NCBI RefSeq assembly: GCF_041146395.1
Contig: NC_090986.1
Span: 47,714,001 to 47,778,000, forward strand
DNA from: Eulemur rufifrons
Taxonomy: Eukaryota; Chordata; Mammalia; Primates; Lemuridae
Direction: 5' to 3'
Length of the DNA: 64,000 nt
The position numbers were made by a program, and so were the translations under genes. Positions 11,650 through 23,483 of the stretch are shown piece after piece (position 1 is the stretch's first letter; each line of letters starts with the position of its first letter). The notes beneath the pieces are model-generated. The model was not told the origin of the DNA. It did no database searches and saw nothing but the letters and a program-made list of their open reading frames with translations.

Positions 11650-13300
11650 AAGTATTGCAACTCATTCATCCAGGAAATATTTTTAAGCCTAATTGAAGTA
11701 CTAGTCACTTTTCTAGACGCTGAATAGTTAACACAGTAAATAAGACAGGTGAGGTTTCTGCACTTAATTTTACATTTTAATAGAAAGAGGAAAATTTAGT
11801 ACATATGTAGATAGCCAGTTATGAATAAACGCTAAACAGAAAATTAAAAATTGGTGAGAAGGAGAAGTGGCTGGGTAGGTACTTTAGATTGGGTTTCAGA
11901 AGATGTGAAAGTTAAGGAGCTCAGTATGCTCAGTACATTCCAGGCAGAGAGACCAGCTAGAGGGAAGACCTTGAAGCCAGAACAAGCTTGGCAGATTGAA
12001 GAAACAGGAAGTAGATCTGTCCCTTTGAATTAACAGACAAATGGGAGACTACTTGTAGAAGAGTTTAGTTGGATAGATAAAAGTCCATTCATGTAGTGAT
12101 TTGTAAATTAAGACAGCAGACTGAATTTTATTTCAATTAAAATGAAAGGCCACTGAAATGAGAGAGTGAGTGAAGTGGTCTGATTTAGTTTGAAGGAATT
12201 CTCTCTGGCTGCTACGTGGAGTTGGAGAGGATTAGGTAGAGGATAGATTGCAGGTGCCAAGAGTAGAAGCAGGGAGACAAGTTAGAAATCTACTGCAATT
12301 CCCAAGGCTAGAGTTGAGCACAGAATAAGTGTAAGGTAGTAAAGCTGGAGAAAATTGAACTGATTCTAGTTTTTTTTCTTTTTTTTCTTTTTAAGACATG
12401 AAGGTAATAGGAATTGTGGATGGAATGAAATAGGGATGAGAACTATAAACGAAGGATAGTTTCTATGGTTTTAACATGAGCAATTTAGTGGGTAGTTAGA
12501 AATCAAAACTTCTCTTTTAATAATGTTAAGTTTAGAAAAGCCTATTTTATATCATAGTGGAGAAGTTACATAAGTAATTTGATATTCATCGGCAGTTCTA
12601 AAGAGATTAGTGTTAGAGATAAAGATTGTGATGGTTGAATGGGAAAATGTGGAACTAGATGAGATAACCTCAAATATATACGAAAAGATAGAAAAGAGAA
12701 AGAAGCCCAGAATGACACATGCAACATTTAAGGGTGGAGGGAGAGGACTCCTCCCAGAAGATGAGGTTGAAGTACAAGGATGTGATGGACTAAATGGTGA
12801 ATTTGGTGAGAAGAAGTCCAGGAGAATGAAGATTTTTAAAAAGAAGGGAGTCAGCTGTTTTTAATGCTCATGGCAAATTAAGAATATAAACTAAGAATTA
12901 ACTTTTGAATTTGGTAAGATAGAAATTCTTTGATTTTGGTGGAGTTGAAGGAATGGAAAGACAATTAGAGTAGTTTAAGGAAAGGATGCCAAATGAGGAC
13001 ATGAATATAGTTTCTATAGCAAACATTTCAAGAACTTTTTTTTTTTTTAAAAAAAAATACAGGAGTACACAGGTATATAGTGGTGCAGAGAGGGTTTATA
13101 GTGTGAAGACAAATTGATAATATAGGATATTCTAACGTATACTGTGTTCATATGAGAACAATCTAGGAGAGAGGTATCGAAATATTGATAATAGAGATAG
13201 TTGAGGGAGCTGGGCTGTCCAGCTGCAGAGGAAGAATTGGCCTAGTATTATATAGCTAGGTTGATTCTTACACTGTAAAAGGAAAGAGAGGGAAAATCAT
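11650..13300 (+). repeat. Ancient LINE 3'-region (old L1M/L1ME type or similar), copy 2
   Basis: Starts with ACTCATTCATCCAGGAAATA and continues in the order I know for this family: ACATTCCAGGCAGAGAG, CTTGAAGCCAGAACAAG, GAATTCTCTCTGGCTGCTAC, GAAGCAGGGAGACAAGTTAG, AATGTTAAGTTTAGAAAAG, GTCCAGGAGAATGAAG. It is purine-rich on the + strand and has no intact reading frame. Internal T/A homopolymers sit at 12370-12392 and 13039-13058. Confidence 0.55.
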
Positions 13301-14259
13301 GAGTAAGGAATGTTCATAGGTTGCTGCATTTTTAGTAGGTATATGAAGTATCTCGTGTCTGATGACTTCTGTTTCCGCCATAGTAGATGTGATGTGTCAT
13401 CAATTGAAATTAGAAGGTTGGATTGGCACCAAATCATTTCCCAGCATTTCAACACAATTTCTGTCCTTTTCAGTGCATTTTTTTTTTCCTGTATTGCAGG
13501 TGCTATAACTCCAAAAGTTACTTTTCCCAGAGTCTTTCCCATCACCGTTTTGGTATGTTTTGCCACTGGGAGGTCCCCAGTGCTAATGACAGGGGCAGCA
13601 GAAAAGCAGCCAAGCTTTTGAAAGGACTTGGGTTCCTACAGCTACTACATCTGGCAGGCTCCTGCTCCTTCAGGGAGTACAACAGTTTCCTAAGGTTATT
13701 GACTTCTGGGTAACACTACTCTCCTTTTTTAAATATTTTAGTTCTTCCTACAGTTTTGTAACCTAAGCCCCTTAAAAAAAAAATCCCTTTCTGCTTGAAA
13801 TACCTAGAGTGGTAACTTCTGTTTTATCACCCACATCTTGACAGTTGTAGTAATGTATGAAGTCTGAGGAAGAGGAGTAGGTATGATATATTCATATTCA
13901 GAAGCATGATATACAATGTATATAAAACTAGGACTGTTATGGTTGAAATAAGACAAAATGGCAGAACTCCAACTACTTAACCCCTTTTATATTGCTCCTG
14001 CCATAGTGTGTGATTCATTAAGCAGCTCCAGAAAATCACCCAACTGCCATGGAGCATAATTTTAAAATCCCTAGTAAATGCTTTAATATACCCTTGGACA
14101 TTGGCAACAATGTTTTACAGCCAAAATTTGAGTAGTCCTGTCAGTGACAGAACTTCTTAACTTCTTAGACCATTTTATTTTTTAAGCAAATTTATTTCTT
14201 AATAAACTCTTAAATATGGTATTCTGTTACTATAACTTTTCCCTGTTGGTCTAAAGGTT
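13301..14259. other. Sequence without recognised features
   Basis: Two overlapping short open frames on the + strand (13310-13621 and 13423-13713) and one on the - strand (13297-13566) have no domain or splice support. I do not call a gene. Confidence 0.5.
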
Positions 14260-14640
14260 TATTTTGTGACCACTTAGAATGAAAACTGAATTTCTCTCTT
14301 ACATAACAACTCTTAAATATTTTAAAATACCTATTGTGAGGATTCTCCTTTTTTTCTCATCTTAAATATAAAGTCCCTGTAGGTCTTTCCTTGTACATAA
14401 TAGTATTGAGTCTACTCAACGTCCTGGGTCCTGTCATCTGGACCTAATCAGATTCGTTAATATCTCTCTTAAATTCTGGCAATTAGAATTCTATAAGTAC
14501 AGTATAAGTAGCCCAGCAAATATTGAGTCAATTACTGCTCATGCATCTAAGTTTATATCAACCTTTATTACAAACTTAGCAGCACTGATAAGTATTTCAT
14601 TAGCAGTCAATTAAAATATCTAATTGTAGAATGTTTTCTT
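14260..14640. repeat. Ancient CR1/L3-like LINE remnant
   Basis: TTTCTCATCTTAAATATAAAG, GTCATCTGGACCTAATCAG, TTAATATCTCTCTTAAATTC and GGCAATTAGAATTCTATAAG follow the block order of a widespread old CR1-type LINE. Divergence is high and orientation within the family is not assigned. Confidence 0.4.
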
Positions 14641-14807
14641 GGCATCATATGTGGTGTTTGGTTATATCATCTATATAATTAGAAATTTAGTTTTGATATT
14701 TAAATTGAAGGTTTTACATTCATTCTTATTAATGTTTAATTTTTTTCCCCAAATTTATGCATAGATTTAATGCAATTCTTATCAAATCTCAGCAATATAT
14801 ACATATT

Positions 14808-14990
14808 AATACTTTTTAAATTTCAGAATATTACGGGGGTACAAATGTTTAGGTTATATATGTTGCCTTTACTCCACCAGAGTCAGAGCTACAAGCGTGC
14901 CCATCCCCCAGAAAATACTCCCTGCACCCATTAGGTGTGAATATACCCACCTTCCCAACACCCGATGAATGTTACTACCATATGTGCACA
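14808..14990 (-). mobile_element. L1 3' UTR stub (5'-truncated)
   Basis: The reverse complement is an L1 3' UTR: on the + strand TTTCAGAATATTACGGGGG, then ACAAATGTTTAGGTTATA, CAGAGTCAGAGCTACAAGCG, CCATTAGGTGTGAATATACC, CAACACCCGATGAATGTTAC. Only about 180 bp of the 3' end was copied, which is typical 5' truncation. Confidence 0.85.
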
Positions 14991-15334
14991 TAAATGTTTA
15001 ATTTTTTCATTGGATTCCAGATTGGATGCTCCTTCAGTCATACATTACATTCCCCACATCACTACATTTAACTATATCAATCAACAGATTTTATCATCAA
15101 GGCCTTATTACTGTCATCTATGTCACTGTCTAAAATATTTTGGATGATTACTATGAGATGACATCAGAGACATAAAATCTACATTGTTTAAAACATAGTG
15201 CAAATAATTACGACTATCAGAATTAAGAGAACATGTAAAAGAGAAAATGCCAAAGAGGAAGAAAGTGAGGGAAAATATGGGCTGAGACCAGAGATGATAG
15301 TCTAAAGAATCACATAAATAAGGAACTATTAGCT
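14991..15334. other. Sequence without recognised features
   Basis: Nothing gene-like or repeat-like is recognised. Confidence 0.45.
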
Positions 15335-15750
15335 TGCTAGGGCTGCCATAACAAAATACTGCAGACTGGCGGCTGAAACAACAAAAAATTATTTTCTTGC
15401 AGTTCTGGAGACTGGAGGTCCAAAATCAACGTGCCAGCAGAGTTGGTTTGCTCTGAGGCCTCTCTCCTTGGCTTGCAGATGGCAGCCCTCTCGCCACCTC
15501 TTCACATGGCCTCTCCTCTGTGTCTGTGCATGTGTCCCTGGTGACTTTCTGTTTCCAGATTTCCTATTCTTATTAGAACAGAAGTCAGATAGGATTAGGG
15601 CCCACTCTAATGGCTTCATCTTAACTTAATTTCCTCTTTAAGGCCCTATCTTCTATTAGGGTCACATTCTGAGGAGGTACTAGAGGTTAGCCTAAGGGCT
15701 TTAACACATGAATGGCTGAATTGCTGAGGGACACAATTCAGCACGTAACA
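15335..15750 (+). mobile_element. LTR-like interspersed repeat
   Basis: Starts TGCTAGGGCTGCCATAACA and proceeds through ACTGCAGACTGGCGGCTG, CAGTTCTGGAGACTGGAGGT, GGCCTCTCTCCTTGGC, GATTAGGGCCCACTCTAATG, TCACATTCTGAGGAGGTAC, ending GACACAATTCAGCACGTAACA. This order is a very common mammalian repeat with TG...CA ends. I believe it is an LTR of the ERVL/MaLR assemblage, but I do not name a subfamily. Confidence 0.75.
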
Positions 15751-15797
15751 GGTACTTAGACTGACAACACAATATGAAGCTAGAGAATTACCAAAAT

Positions 15798-15907
15798 AAA
15801 AGAAGAGAGAGAAGAGTGGAGGGAGAAAAAGGGAGGGGAGGGGAAGGGAGGAGAGAGGAGAGAGAGAGAAAGAGAGAGGAGAGAGAGAGAGAAAGAGAGA
15901 GAGAGAA
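15798..15907 (+). repeat. (GA)n/(GGGA)n purine tract
   Basis: Low-complexity G/A sequence. From 15818 to 15907 there are 90 consecutive purines with no pyrimidine. Confidence 0.95.
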
Positions 15908-15919
15908 TGAATAATGGTT

Positions 15920-16640
15920 TAAGCAAGCAAGCGGAGGCAGAAGACTGATTGAGGATACCTGACATAAATTGATGCCTTTTAGTTTTCAGCTTTCATAATC
16001 TCTTGTGTCATAATAAATGAACAGGATTGCTACATTTCCAAGGCCAGAGAACAGCTCTCACCATACCTATCTCATGTTCTTGGCCTTGAATTAGACAGAG
16101 CCAAATATCCTCTGGATCTGCTATAAGCTTTAAAATATTCTGAAAATTTTCTGAGGAGATGGCATTTTGGACATTATTAATGTCTGTACCTTCCTAAAAT
16201 ACCAAAGCTCACTGCCCATCCTAATTCTTTCCATTGCCAAAATTGGCAAACAATATTTGTCATATCTGATTTGAAATTTCTTTAGCTTTTTATGTCTTTT
16301 ATATTCTCTTTTTGAAATTTACTTGTCCTCTGTATTTCTCCACCCTCCACACTTCAGTTCATCTCTTTGAGAATTAACTCTTCATTTCTCTTGATACCCC
16401 ATAAAATTGGATCCTTGAGAGTTTCATCCTCAAGTCTCATTCCTGTGATATTTGGTCACTGGTTTGGTGTGAACTACTTCCAAGATTTCAAATTTCATTC
16501 CTTGTGTTACAGACCCACAAAGTATGTGATTTTTCCTTAGGAGCTAAGCAGATTAATTGCCCTGATGGCACTTAAAACTCTATATATTCAAAGCTAAACT
16601 CATTTTTTCTGTTACTAACCTATATTACTCCCTGTGTTAC
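15920..16640. other. Sequence without recognised features
   Basis: Possibly includes decayed L2 toward its right side, not confidently delimited. No gene. Confidence 0.4.
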
Positions 16641-16644
16641 TACT

Positions 16645-16775
16645 TTTTTTTTTATTTCAAAAAATTTATGGTGTACAAGTGTTTTTTGGTTACATGGATG
16701 AATTGTATCATGCTGAAGTCAGAGTGTTACTTCTTTTGATTGATGAGTGTTCCATATACCTAGTGGCTAAGGTAA
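16645..16775 (-). mobile_element. L1 3' UTR stub (5'-truncated)
   Basis: A T run at 16645-16655 (poly(A) on the - strand) is followed by ATTTCAAAAAATTTATGGTG, TACAAGTGTTTTTTGGTTAC, ATGGATGAATTGTATCATGC. This is the L1 3' UTR type seen in the 51 kb element, copied for only about 130 bp. Confidence 0.75.
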
Positions 16776-16794
16776 AGAAAGCTGTTGAGAAACC

Positions 16795-17265
16795 ATCATC
16801 TCAAGAGTTTTCCATTCTCATTGTTATTAGAATAAGATTCAAACTCTTTACTGCTATGGTGTCTACAGGAACAGATACATGACCTTGACCTTCAACTCGG
16901 ACACCATATCCTGTCATATTTCCCCTCTTTCATCATGTTTCATGTATACTGGGCATCTGCTTGTCCTTTAAAAATGTACACTACCCTCTTTCTAGTCTCA
17001 GCATATTTGCTCTTGCCCTGACCTTTACTTATAACTTTATTGCACAAAATTTTTAGATGACTTATTCATTCTCAACATTCAAGTCTCAGCTTAAATGTCT
17101 CTCGTTATTAAGGTCTCTGTTCAAATGTCACCTCCTCAAAGGATTCCTTCTTAACTCCAATATCTAAATTAAGTCCCCCAATGCCATCACCATTTGTCAC
17201 TCTCTGTGCTGTTGCTTGCTTTATTTTCTTCATAAAACTTATCACGTTTTAATATTATGGGACTT
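16795..17265 (+). repeat. L2 LINE 3' region
   Basis: AGAATAAGATTCAAACTC, GAACAGATACATGACCTTG, CAAATGTCACCTCCTCAAAG, GTCACTCTCTGTGCTGTTGC and CTTCATAAAACTTATCACG follow L2 order. Forward orientation. Confidence 0.8.
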
Positions 17266-17344
17266 GACCTGCCTTGCTCATTAAAATCTAATTCTGTGAT
17301 TTCATTTTTCACATTGCTAAAATAGTTTTTGATCATCTGAAAAA

Positions 17345-17490
17345 TAATACCTGACATTTTTACAAGGTATGCAAGCACGTTAGTATCTGGCCCTAGCTAC
17401 CTCACTGTCTAGATTCAGTTAATTGCTATCCTTCCATATCTCAAGCCCTTTCACTTTATATTGCAATTATTCAAAATCAAGGTTCCTGCT
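17345..17490 (+). repeat. L2 LINE fragment
   Basis: TATCTGGCCCTAGCTACCTC and TCAAGCCCTTTCACTTTATA resemble an L2 segment that normally lies 5' of the 16795-17265 segment, so this is either a separate copy or a rearranged one. Confidence 0.5.
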
Positions 17491-17514
17491 TGCCCCAAAA
17501 CAAAAGAATTCTGT

Positions 17515-17690
17515 TTAGTTTATTTAACCTCAATATTCTCATCCAAAAGTGGGTGGAAGAGGGAGGTACAGAATGAAGGAAATAATTTTCTTCTAAGTTC
17601 GCTTGGAAATTTTGGTAATATGTGTAAAATGCTGTATATGGATGGTGATTGTTGCATAATAACCACTCAATAAAAGCTGGCTCTGATTAT
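17515..17690 (+). repeat. MIR SINE fragment
   Basis: AACCTCAATATTCTCATCC, GTGTAAAATGCTGTATATGG and ACCACTCAATAAAAGCTGG match the 3' two-thirds of MIR. Confidence 0.5.
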
Positions 17691-18689
17691 TATGACCACT
17701 CCATTCCTGTGTAATGCTGTCACAGATAAAATTCAAACAGCTAATATGGTGATTATATCTTTCAAACAGCTTATCTTCTCAAAAAGGGCAATTTTATCAT
17801 TGTTAGTACCATACATTAAAGTTTTCTCAAGTTTATTATATTTACATATCTGCTCCATAGTGACAAAGTGTCAAAAGTATAAGTTGGAAATGTGAAAAGT
17901 ATATTTTCTTTAAAATATTACATTTGAAGCCAAAATGCATTCAACTTTACAATATGTTTATTTAGACTTTTTTTCTGCCATCATGAAGATATTTGACTGT
18001 ATAACCTCAAGAAAAGTAAAGAATGTGTATGCATAAGAAAATTGCAATATGATTTATTCCTAACATTTATTATATAGTATGTTACTATAGTCCTACTTAT
18101 ATTAAAAAATTGACTAAACAATTTAAAATTGTCAATTTGATAATATGAAAAAATGAATATTATGTAATAAATTGTAATTATTAAACTTAATAGTAGAACT
18201 TTAAATTATGGTCATTAACTTAAACTATAAAAACTCAAAAGGAGCATTAGAGCCATTTCACATAATATCTTTCATGACTTAATATATTAAAAGCAGAACA
18301 CAAAATATAGGGTAATAATATTTGAGTCTACAAGTTGTCTGTACACTTTATTGATCCAGGGAACTAATGACAATCATATTTTTTGTTTGTTTGTTTTGTT
18401 TTTCTCTTTAATAAAAGCAGGAATTAGCCATAACATAGTTACCAACATAATGGACTGTGGCTTTCTAGCACAACTGGACCATTATGTTTGCCTCATAACA
18501 AAGTATCAAAGAGTTCATTCAAAAACTGTGTAAGCTAAGTAGTATATTAATTTCCATGTCAGTATATAATTGGATACATATTAATAGAAACTTAAGGCAG
18601 ATGGTGTTTTGAAAATTGATTACACATGGAAAATCTCTTATCTGGTGATATAGAGAAAGTCTGGAATATATCCATTTCTTTAATGTAAA
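17691..18689. other. AT-rich sequence without recognised features
   Basis: Very AT-rich, with a TTTGTTTGTTTGTTTTG run near 18380. No gene or assignable repeat. Confidence 0.5.
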
Positions 18690-19620
18690 AGATCATAAAA
18701 TTTGAATCATAAGTTTTGGAGGAAACTTAGATGCCATTCAGTTCAATATTCTACTAATTTGCAGAATTCTGACAGAAAATTCTGAAAGGTTGTCTCTCAT
18801 CCTTTCTTTAAAACCTTCCAGTAATAAGTAACTTGGTATTTCACCTGTGGTTCCATTCTTTAAAAACAAGACAAAACACACAAAGACCCTCTAATTATAA
18901 AAAGTCCTGTTTTAGGCTGAATTAAAATGTTCCTTCTAGTTCTTACTTCTAGAGTGATGTATAAGTCTTTCTCCTTTTCCCTAAAGCAGTTCCTTTCTGC
19001 TTAGATGATTGATATCATGCTCCAATTGCTTCTAAGTCAATATAAGTGCTTCTAGATCCCACAATAATTTACTTCTTGCCTCTGTTCCCAGGCTCAATGT
19101 TATTCTGATTCTTGTTCTATGGAATCACTCAAAGTTGATTTGGTTAATACATTCCAGGAAAGAACAAAATACAACAAAAGTAACTTGAATACTAGAGTGA
19201 GATAGTGAAAAATCACAGAACCAACAAATCATAAATCCAAAAGAGCACATTGAAATCATTCTCCATTCTATCCTATAATCTGTGGTCAAAATTTAGCATG
19301 AATACCTCTAATAGTGGAGACAGGTCTGTCTCCAGGATAATTATTTCTATTTTCAGACCATGAATCAACTTTTGAAGTCTTTGGTTTTAGAAGAAATCAG
19401 ATATTCTTTAGTTTCTATATTTAGTCTTTCTTCAGATTTTTTAGACCTATAATAGTAATGCAATTGCTTTTACCTCACTAATGATCAAACATTTGAAGAT
19501 AGTTATGTATTGTCTTAAACTCCCATCTCTTAAATCTGCATTTATTTTTGTCTTATTCTAAATACTATAGTGTGCACAACCTTAGTTTGCAGAAAGATTT
19601 TTCGTCCCGAATCATACCTA
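18690..19620. repeat. Ancient CR1/L3-like LINE remnant
   Basis: ATTTGAATCATAAGTTTTGGAG, a TTAGATGCCATTCAG block, AAAACCTTCCAGTAATAAG, and further right CATTTGAAGATAGTTATG and CTTAAACTCCCATCTCTTAA are in the order of the same old CR1-type family as at 14260. Strongly decayed and probably discontinuous. Confidence 0.4.
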
Positions 19621-20305
19621 TATTTGGTTTACGGTTGAATCCAATTATTACTGCTAGTTAGTACAGACAGCACTTTTTTATTCATATGCTGCTTCTCTAA
19701 ACTTTCAGATTTTCTCAGTAGCTAATTATTGATATCTAGAGATATAAAACTAGAATGAGGACTTACAAAAATTAAGTGAGACTGTAAGATCTATTTTCAG
19801 ACTTATAAGAATCAGGCACAGATATATCCCAGACCACTCTTTCTCCACATCTTATGCATTTGCCTCTACTGGGTAATTGGTTGATTCATTTTTCTCATTC
19901 AATGCATATTTATTGTATGCTTATTTATACGCCTATAATATTAACAGCACAAATATATATAGGAAACAATTTAGGAAAAAATCCCCTTCTTGGCTGAACA
20001 TAGCATACACCAAGATGCTTTTATATCACATTGAAGATGATTTCTTGGGTACTATTGCTTAGGATAAGATTAAGTAGAGAGAGGGGAAGACAGAGAAAGA
20101 GAGAAATAGACAGTTAAAATAAGTTAATAATAATTCAACTTCAAACTGCAGAGATGATATGGCCAAAAAAAAAAAAAAATGAAGTTAGGATGCAAATGTC
20201 TTAGACTAATGAAACTCTAATTGAATTCTTCCAGCTCCATTTGACCTAGTACAGTTTACCAGGACTAAGTACGTGAGACCAATGTCCAACTGATAATACA
20301 TGTTC
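19621..20305. other. Sequence without recognised features
   Basis: Contains a short A-rich run at about 20165-20179. No gene. Confidence 0.45.
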
Positions 20306-20309
20306 TTTT

Positions 20310-20400
20310 AGCTCTGGCATCAAAATATCTGGGTTTGAATCTTTACCACTTACTGTTTGAGTGAACATGGACAAACATTTAAGGATAGTTTAACAGGCAA
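20310..20400 (+). repeat. MIR SINE fragment
   Basis: TAGCTCTGGCATCAAAATATC, TGGGTTTGAATCTTTACC and ACTTACTGTTTGAGTGAAC match the 5' half of MIR, including the 'gggtttgaat' core. Confidence 0.65.
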
Positions 20401-20404
20401 GGGA

Positions 20405-21475
20405 TTAGGTTTGTTAATTGGGGCGGAATTATAGGGGTATGGAAATCATCTTCCTGTGTTGCTCCAGTCCCTGGGGTCACAATTCCAGTGGAGTCAGTTT
20501 CTTGGTCTGGACCACTGGTCTGGGTGGGCCAATTGAGCCACTGGAATGCGGGGCCTGGAAGATATCTTGAAAACTACCTTTAGGTTAGGAAAGGTGGTGT
20601 TGTCTACAGAGAAAATTAAGAATCTTTATGGACACCAGCTACGTGGCTCCGAAGTGTCAATTACAGAGGGACAGTAACTAATTATTACCATTATTTGTAG
20701 CTAGACCTGTGCATTATTTTTAGCATTAGCATTATTTTTGCTCTCACCACAGTTCTTACCCTGCACCCTGTTATTGAAGGGCGGTTTCAGTTTTAAGATT
20801 TCTCTGAGGTCCTCTTGGCCCAGAGGGGCTCTCTTCAGTCAGTGGGGGGCTTAGGATTTTATTTTAGTTTACAATACATAGAAATAAATCAATAAATCAT
20901 CTTTTTTATCACCATCATGATCATTACTTTCGCTTTAATCATCTCCTTTAGGACCTCTCTTTAGGTTGCTCTGCCATGATGGAGTTTGGAGATTCAGGAA
21001 CTTATCTTTGACCAATACAGCTTATGTTCCTCTCAGCTTGACTAAACATTGGACAGATTTCTTACTGATTATCAGCCCCAGACCTCCCTTTTTTTTTCTT
21101 GAGCATTTACTGTAGAAAACTTAAAATTGTAATTTTTTCCTGCCCCTTTGAGATGTAAATCCTCTCCCAAACTCTTGTCAGTTTTATAATCCAGAAATGT
21201 CTTTCCCAAAGGCTCTGAGGCCATCTCTTTGAAATGCAGTTATCAAGAAAGATGTTGCACGTTATCCTTAAGTCGTATGGGAATGTAGTAGCCTAACTTC
21301 AGTAAGGGACAGTTAGCAAACACTGATGACCTAATCACATTGACCAGTTCCCCTCTAATGGCCTTCAGCACTTTTCCATTTGTTTCAACAGATTGAGTTC
21401 AGTCTTTCTCCCTTTTTACAATAGTCTCAATTAAAGTCTTCATTGCCTATCTAACATTGTCTAATGCAATTTTGC
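20405..21475 (+). mobile_element. Probable ERV LTR-like repeat (about 1.1 kb)
   Basis: A segment less AT-rich than its flanks. It carries TCTTGGCCCAGAGGGGCTC, CAGCCCCAGACCTCCC, CTTTGAGATGTAAATCC, TTCAGTAAGGGACAGTTAGC, GACCAGTTCCCCTCTAATGG and a polyadenylation-like end CTCAATTAAAGTCTTCATTGCC. The last blocks look like the R/U5 of an old ERV LTR in + orientation. The left boundary and continuity are less certain. No retroviral coding sequence is seen. Confidence 0.5.
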
Positions 21476-21479
21476 TTTG

Positions 21480-23400
21480 ACAACTCATAACCAAATAAAA
21501 TCATATTCATCATATTCGCTAAATAAAACTGTTAATATAGAATTAAAATATGAGCTTAAGCAGGGTTTTTCCTAGGATCCCAACATAACTGGGCATGTCT
21601 AAAAGACTGGTTGGATATGTCTGTTTGGAAACTATTTGCCTAATAGACTAAGCTGCTTCTTGGGAAGGGCATTATACTAAGGAAAGAGGGAGAGAGGCTC
21701 AGAAACTGGGTGCCATAGCAACACCCTAGTATTGCTGAGCAGGGTCCCTTTTGAGTGCATGATGGTTCAGTTCAGACTGACCTCAGATTCAGCTCCTGTT
21801 GCCTCTTCTTTGAGTCCTAAAGAGAGGGAACTGCAAATAAAATTGAAAAAACTGTTTCACCAACAATTCTGTAAGATTCTAAAACATCCTTGAGAGTCAA
21901 GGATACAAAATAGAAAAGTAAGACAAAAATGTTTCTGCACTTGAGTGGAAAAAATGGTGTGACCCAGGTGAAGATGTCAACTGATTAGCTGCTGCATGAG
22001 TGGTAGTAATTGGCAGAGCTCAAAAGCCTGTCCAAAGAGTAGTAGCATTCCTGGAAGGTCAACACAATGGACTTTTGGTAGCATTAACAAGAGGCAAAAC
22101 CACAGCCAATTGCATAAACATGGCATAATAACTTGACTTTGTATGTAGCTAAGGCTTCTGTACTATATATTAAAACAAAAGGAAATGGATAGGTAAAAAG
22201 CACTAGATATCACACTGTAGCTAAGCAAGCTATTTTATGAGACATTCTCTTTAGTCTCCTAGAAATAATTAGCTAAAAGTTTTCTGGGATAATGCAACAA
22301 TGTTCTGCTATCCTCCATGTGTGTGACTCGCACCAACATTTATAGTCATGAAAGTTCAGCAGTAGTGGGCATTGCTGCAATCTGAAATATGCTACAGTAG
22401 CTTTAATCTCATCTCCATGTTAAGAGATCAACTTAATAAATTTTATACTGGAAAACATTATTTTAAAGTCATTCTGGAAAAATATAGGATTATTTTCACC
22501 AATAAATTCAATCTGGTTTTGTGTGTGTGTGTGTCAGTGATATGAAATCTTTGATGGTTCATGACACTATGTGGTATAGTTTCTTAACAAATAACATATT
22601 AGACAGCAGAATGTAAATATGTAGCACTAATTTATCATGCTTTCTAACTACAATTTTACTTGTTTTCTTTTTTTAAAGCTAGTTAAGATGCATGTGTAAA
22701 ATAATCACATACCTGTTTGTCTCAGCAAATAGAAATTCACAGAAGATGTTGTTTATAACTTGCATTTATAAATTATACTATTTTGCTATTTATATACAGA
22801 TTTTCATGCTTTTGTAAACCACATTTAAGCCACTGGTCCATTTCTATAAGCTGCAGATTTAAAGCAACCTTATAGAAAACTACCAAAAGAAGCTTATCGC
22901 ACATATTCAATATTGCATCATGCATGCAAATGGCATGAAAATTTATTAGCTGAAATGAACTGCATGCTGTTAATATTAACTGATACAGTCTTTTTATCTC
23001 GTACACAACCATTAAAAATATTTCTAATTCCTAAGATATTATCAAGATCTATAGGAGTCACATAATATCTTAAAATGCAAATTTTAAAAATATCTGTGAA
23101 TAAAATTATTTGAATACTTTTTTCATTTTCTAAAATATCCAAGCTTCCTAATGACCATTTGATAGACGAATGGATAACCAATGATCTTTAAACCAGTATT
23201 TGAGTCAAGTTGGGATTTAAGACTTGAATTTCTGAACTACTTGCAAGATGTCATAAACACAATGATTTCTTGAGTACTTGTTCAATACAGTATAATTTAA
23301 CTTTCCTAATCCTACATTGTAGCTTGACTACCCAGATTAAGAGTATGTATAATATTGAAAAATTCATTAGGCTAGATTGTTGCAAAACATATACTTTGGA
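21480..23400. other. Mostly unique AT-rich sequence
   Basis: Includes a short (TG)n run at about 22519-22534. No gene, and no assignable interspersed repeat. Confidence 0.45.
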
Positions 23401-23433
23401 AGATATCAAATACTTGCTCAATTTTTAACATCA

Positions 23434-23483
23434 AAATTCCTACTATCAATGTAATCATAAAAATTACATTGATGTTGAATTTT
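23434..23483. repeat. Imperfect palindrome/hairpin
   Basis: ATCAATGTAAT (23445-23455) and ATTACATTGAT (23463-23473) are perfect inverted copies with a 7-base loop. AAAATTC (23434-23440) and GAATTTT (23477-23483) extend the pairing outward after short mismatched gaps. Confidence 0.85.

Noticed and set aside
13297..13713. Overlapping open frames on both strands
   Set aside because: Three mutually overlapping frames without recognisable protein features; typical of chance.
16633..16742. GTGTTACTACTTTT / GTGTTACTTCTTTT as a target-site duplication around the L1 stub
   Set aside because: L1 3' UTR similarity appears to continue past the second copy to about 16775, so the match is probably coincidental.
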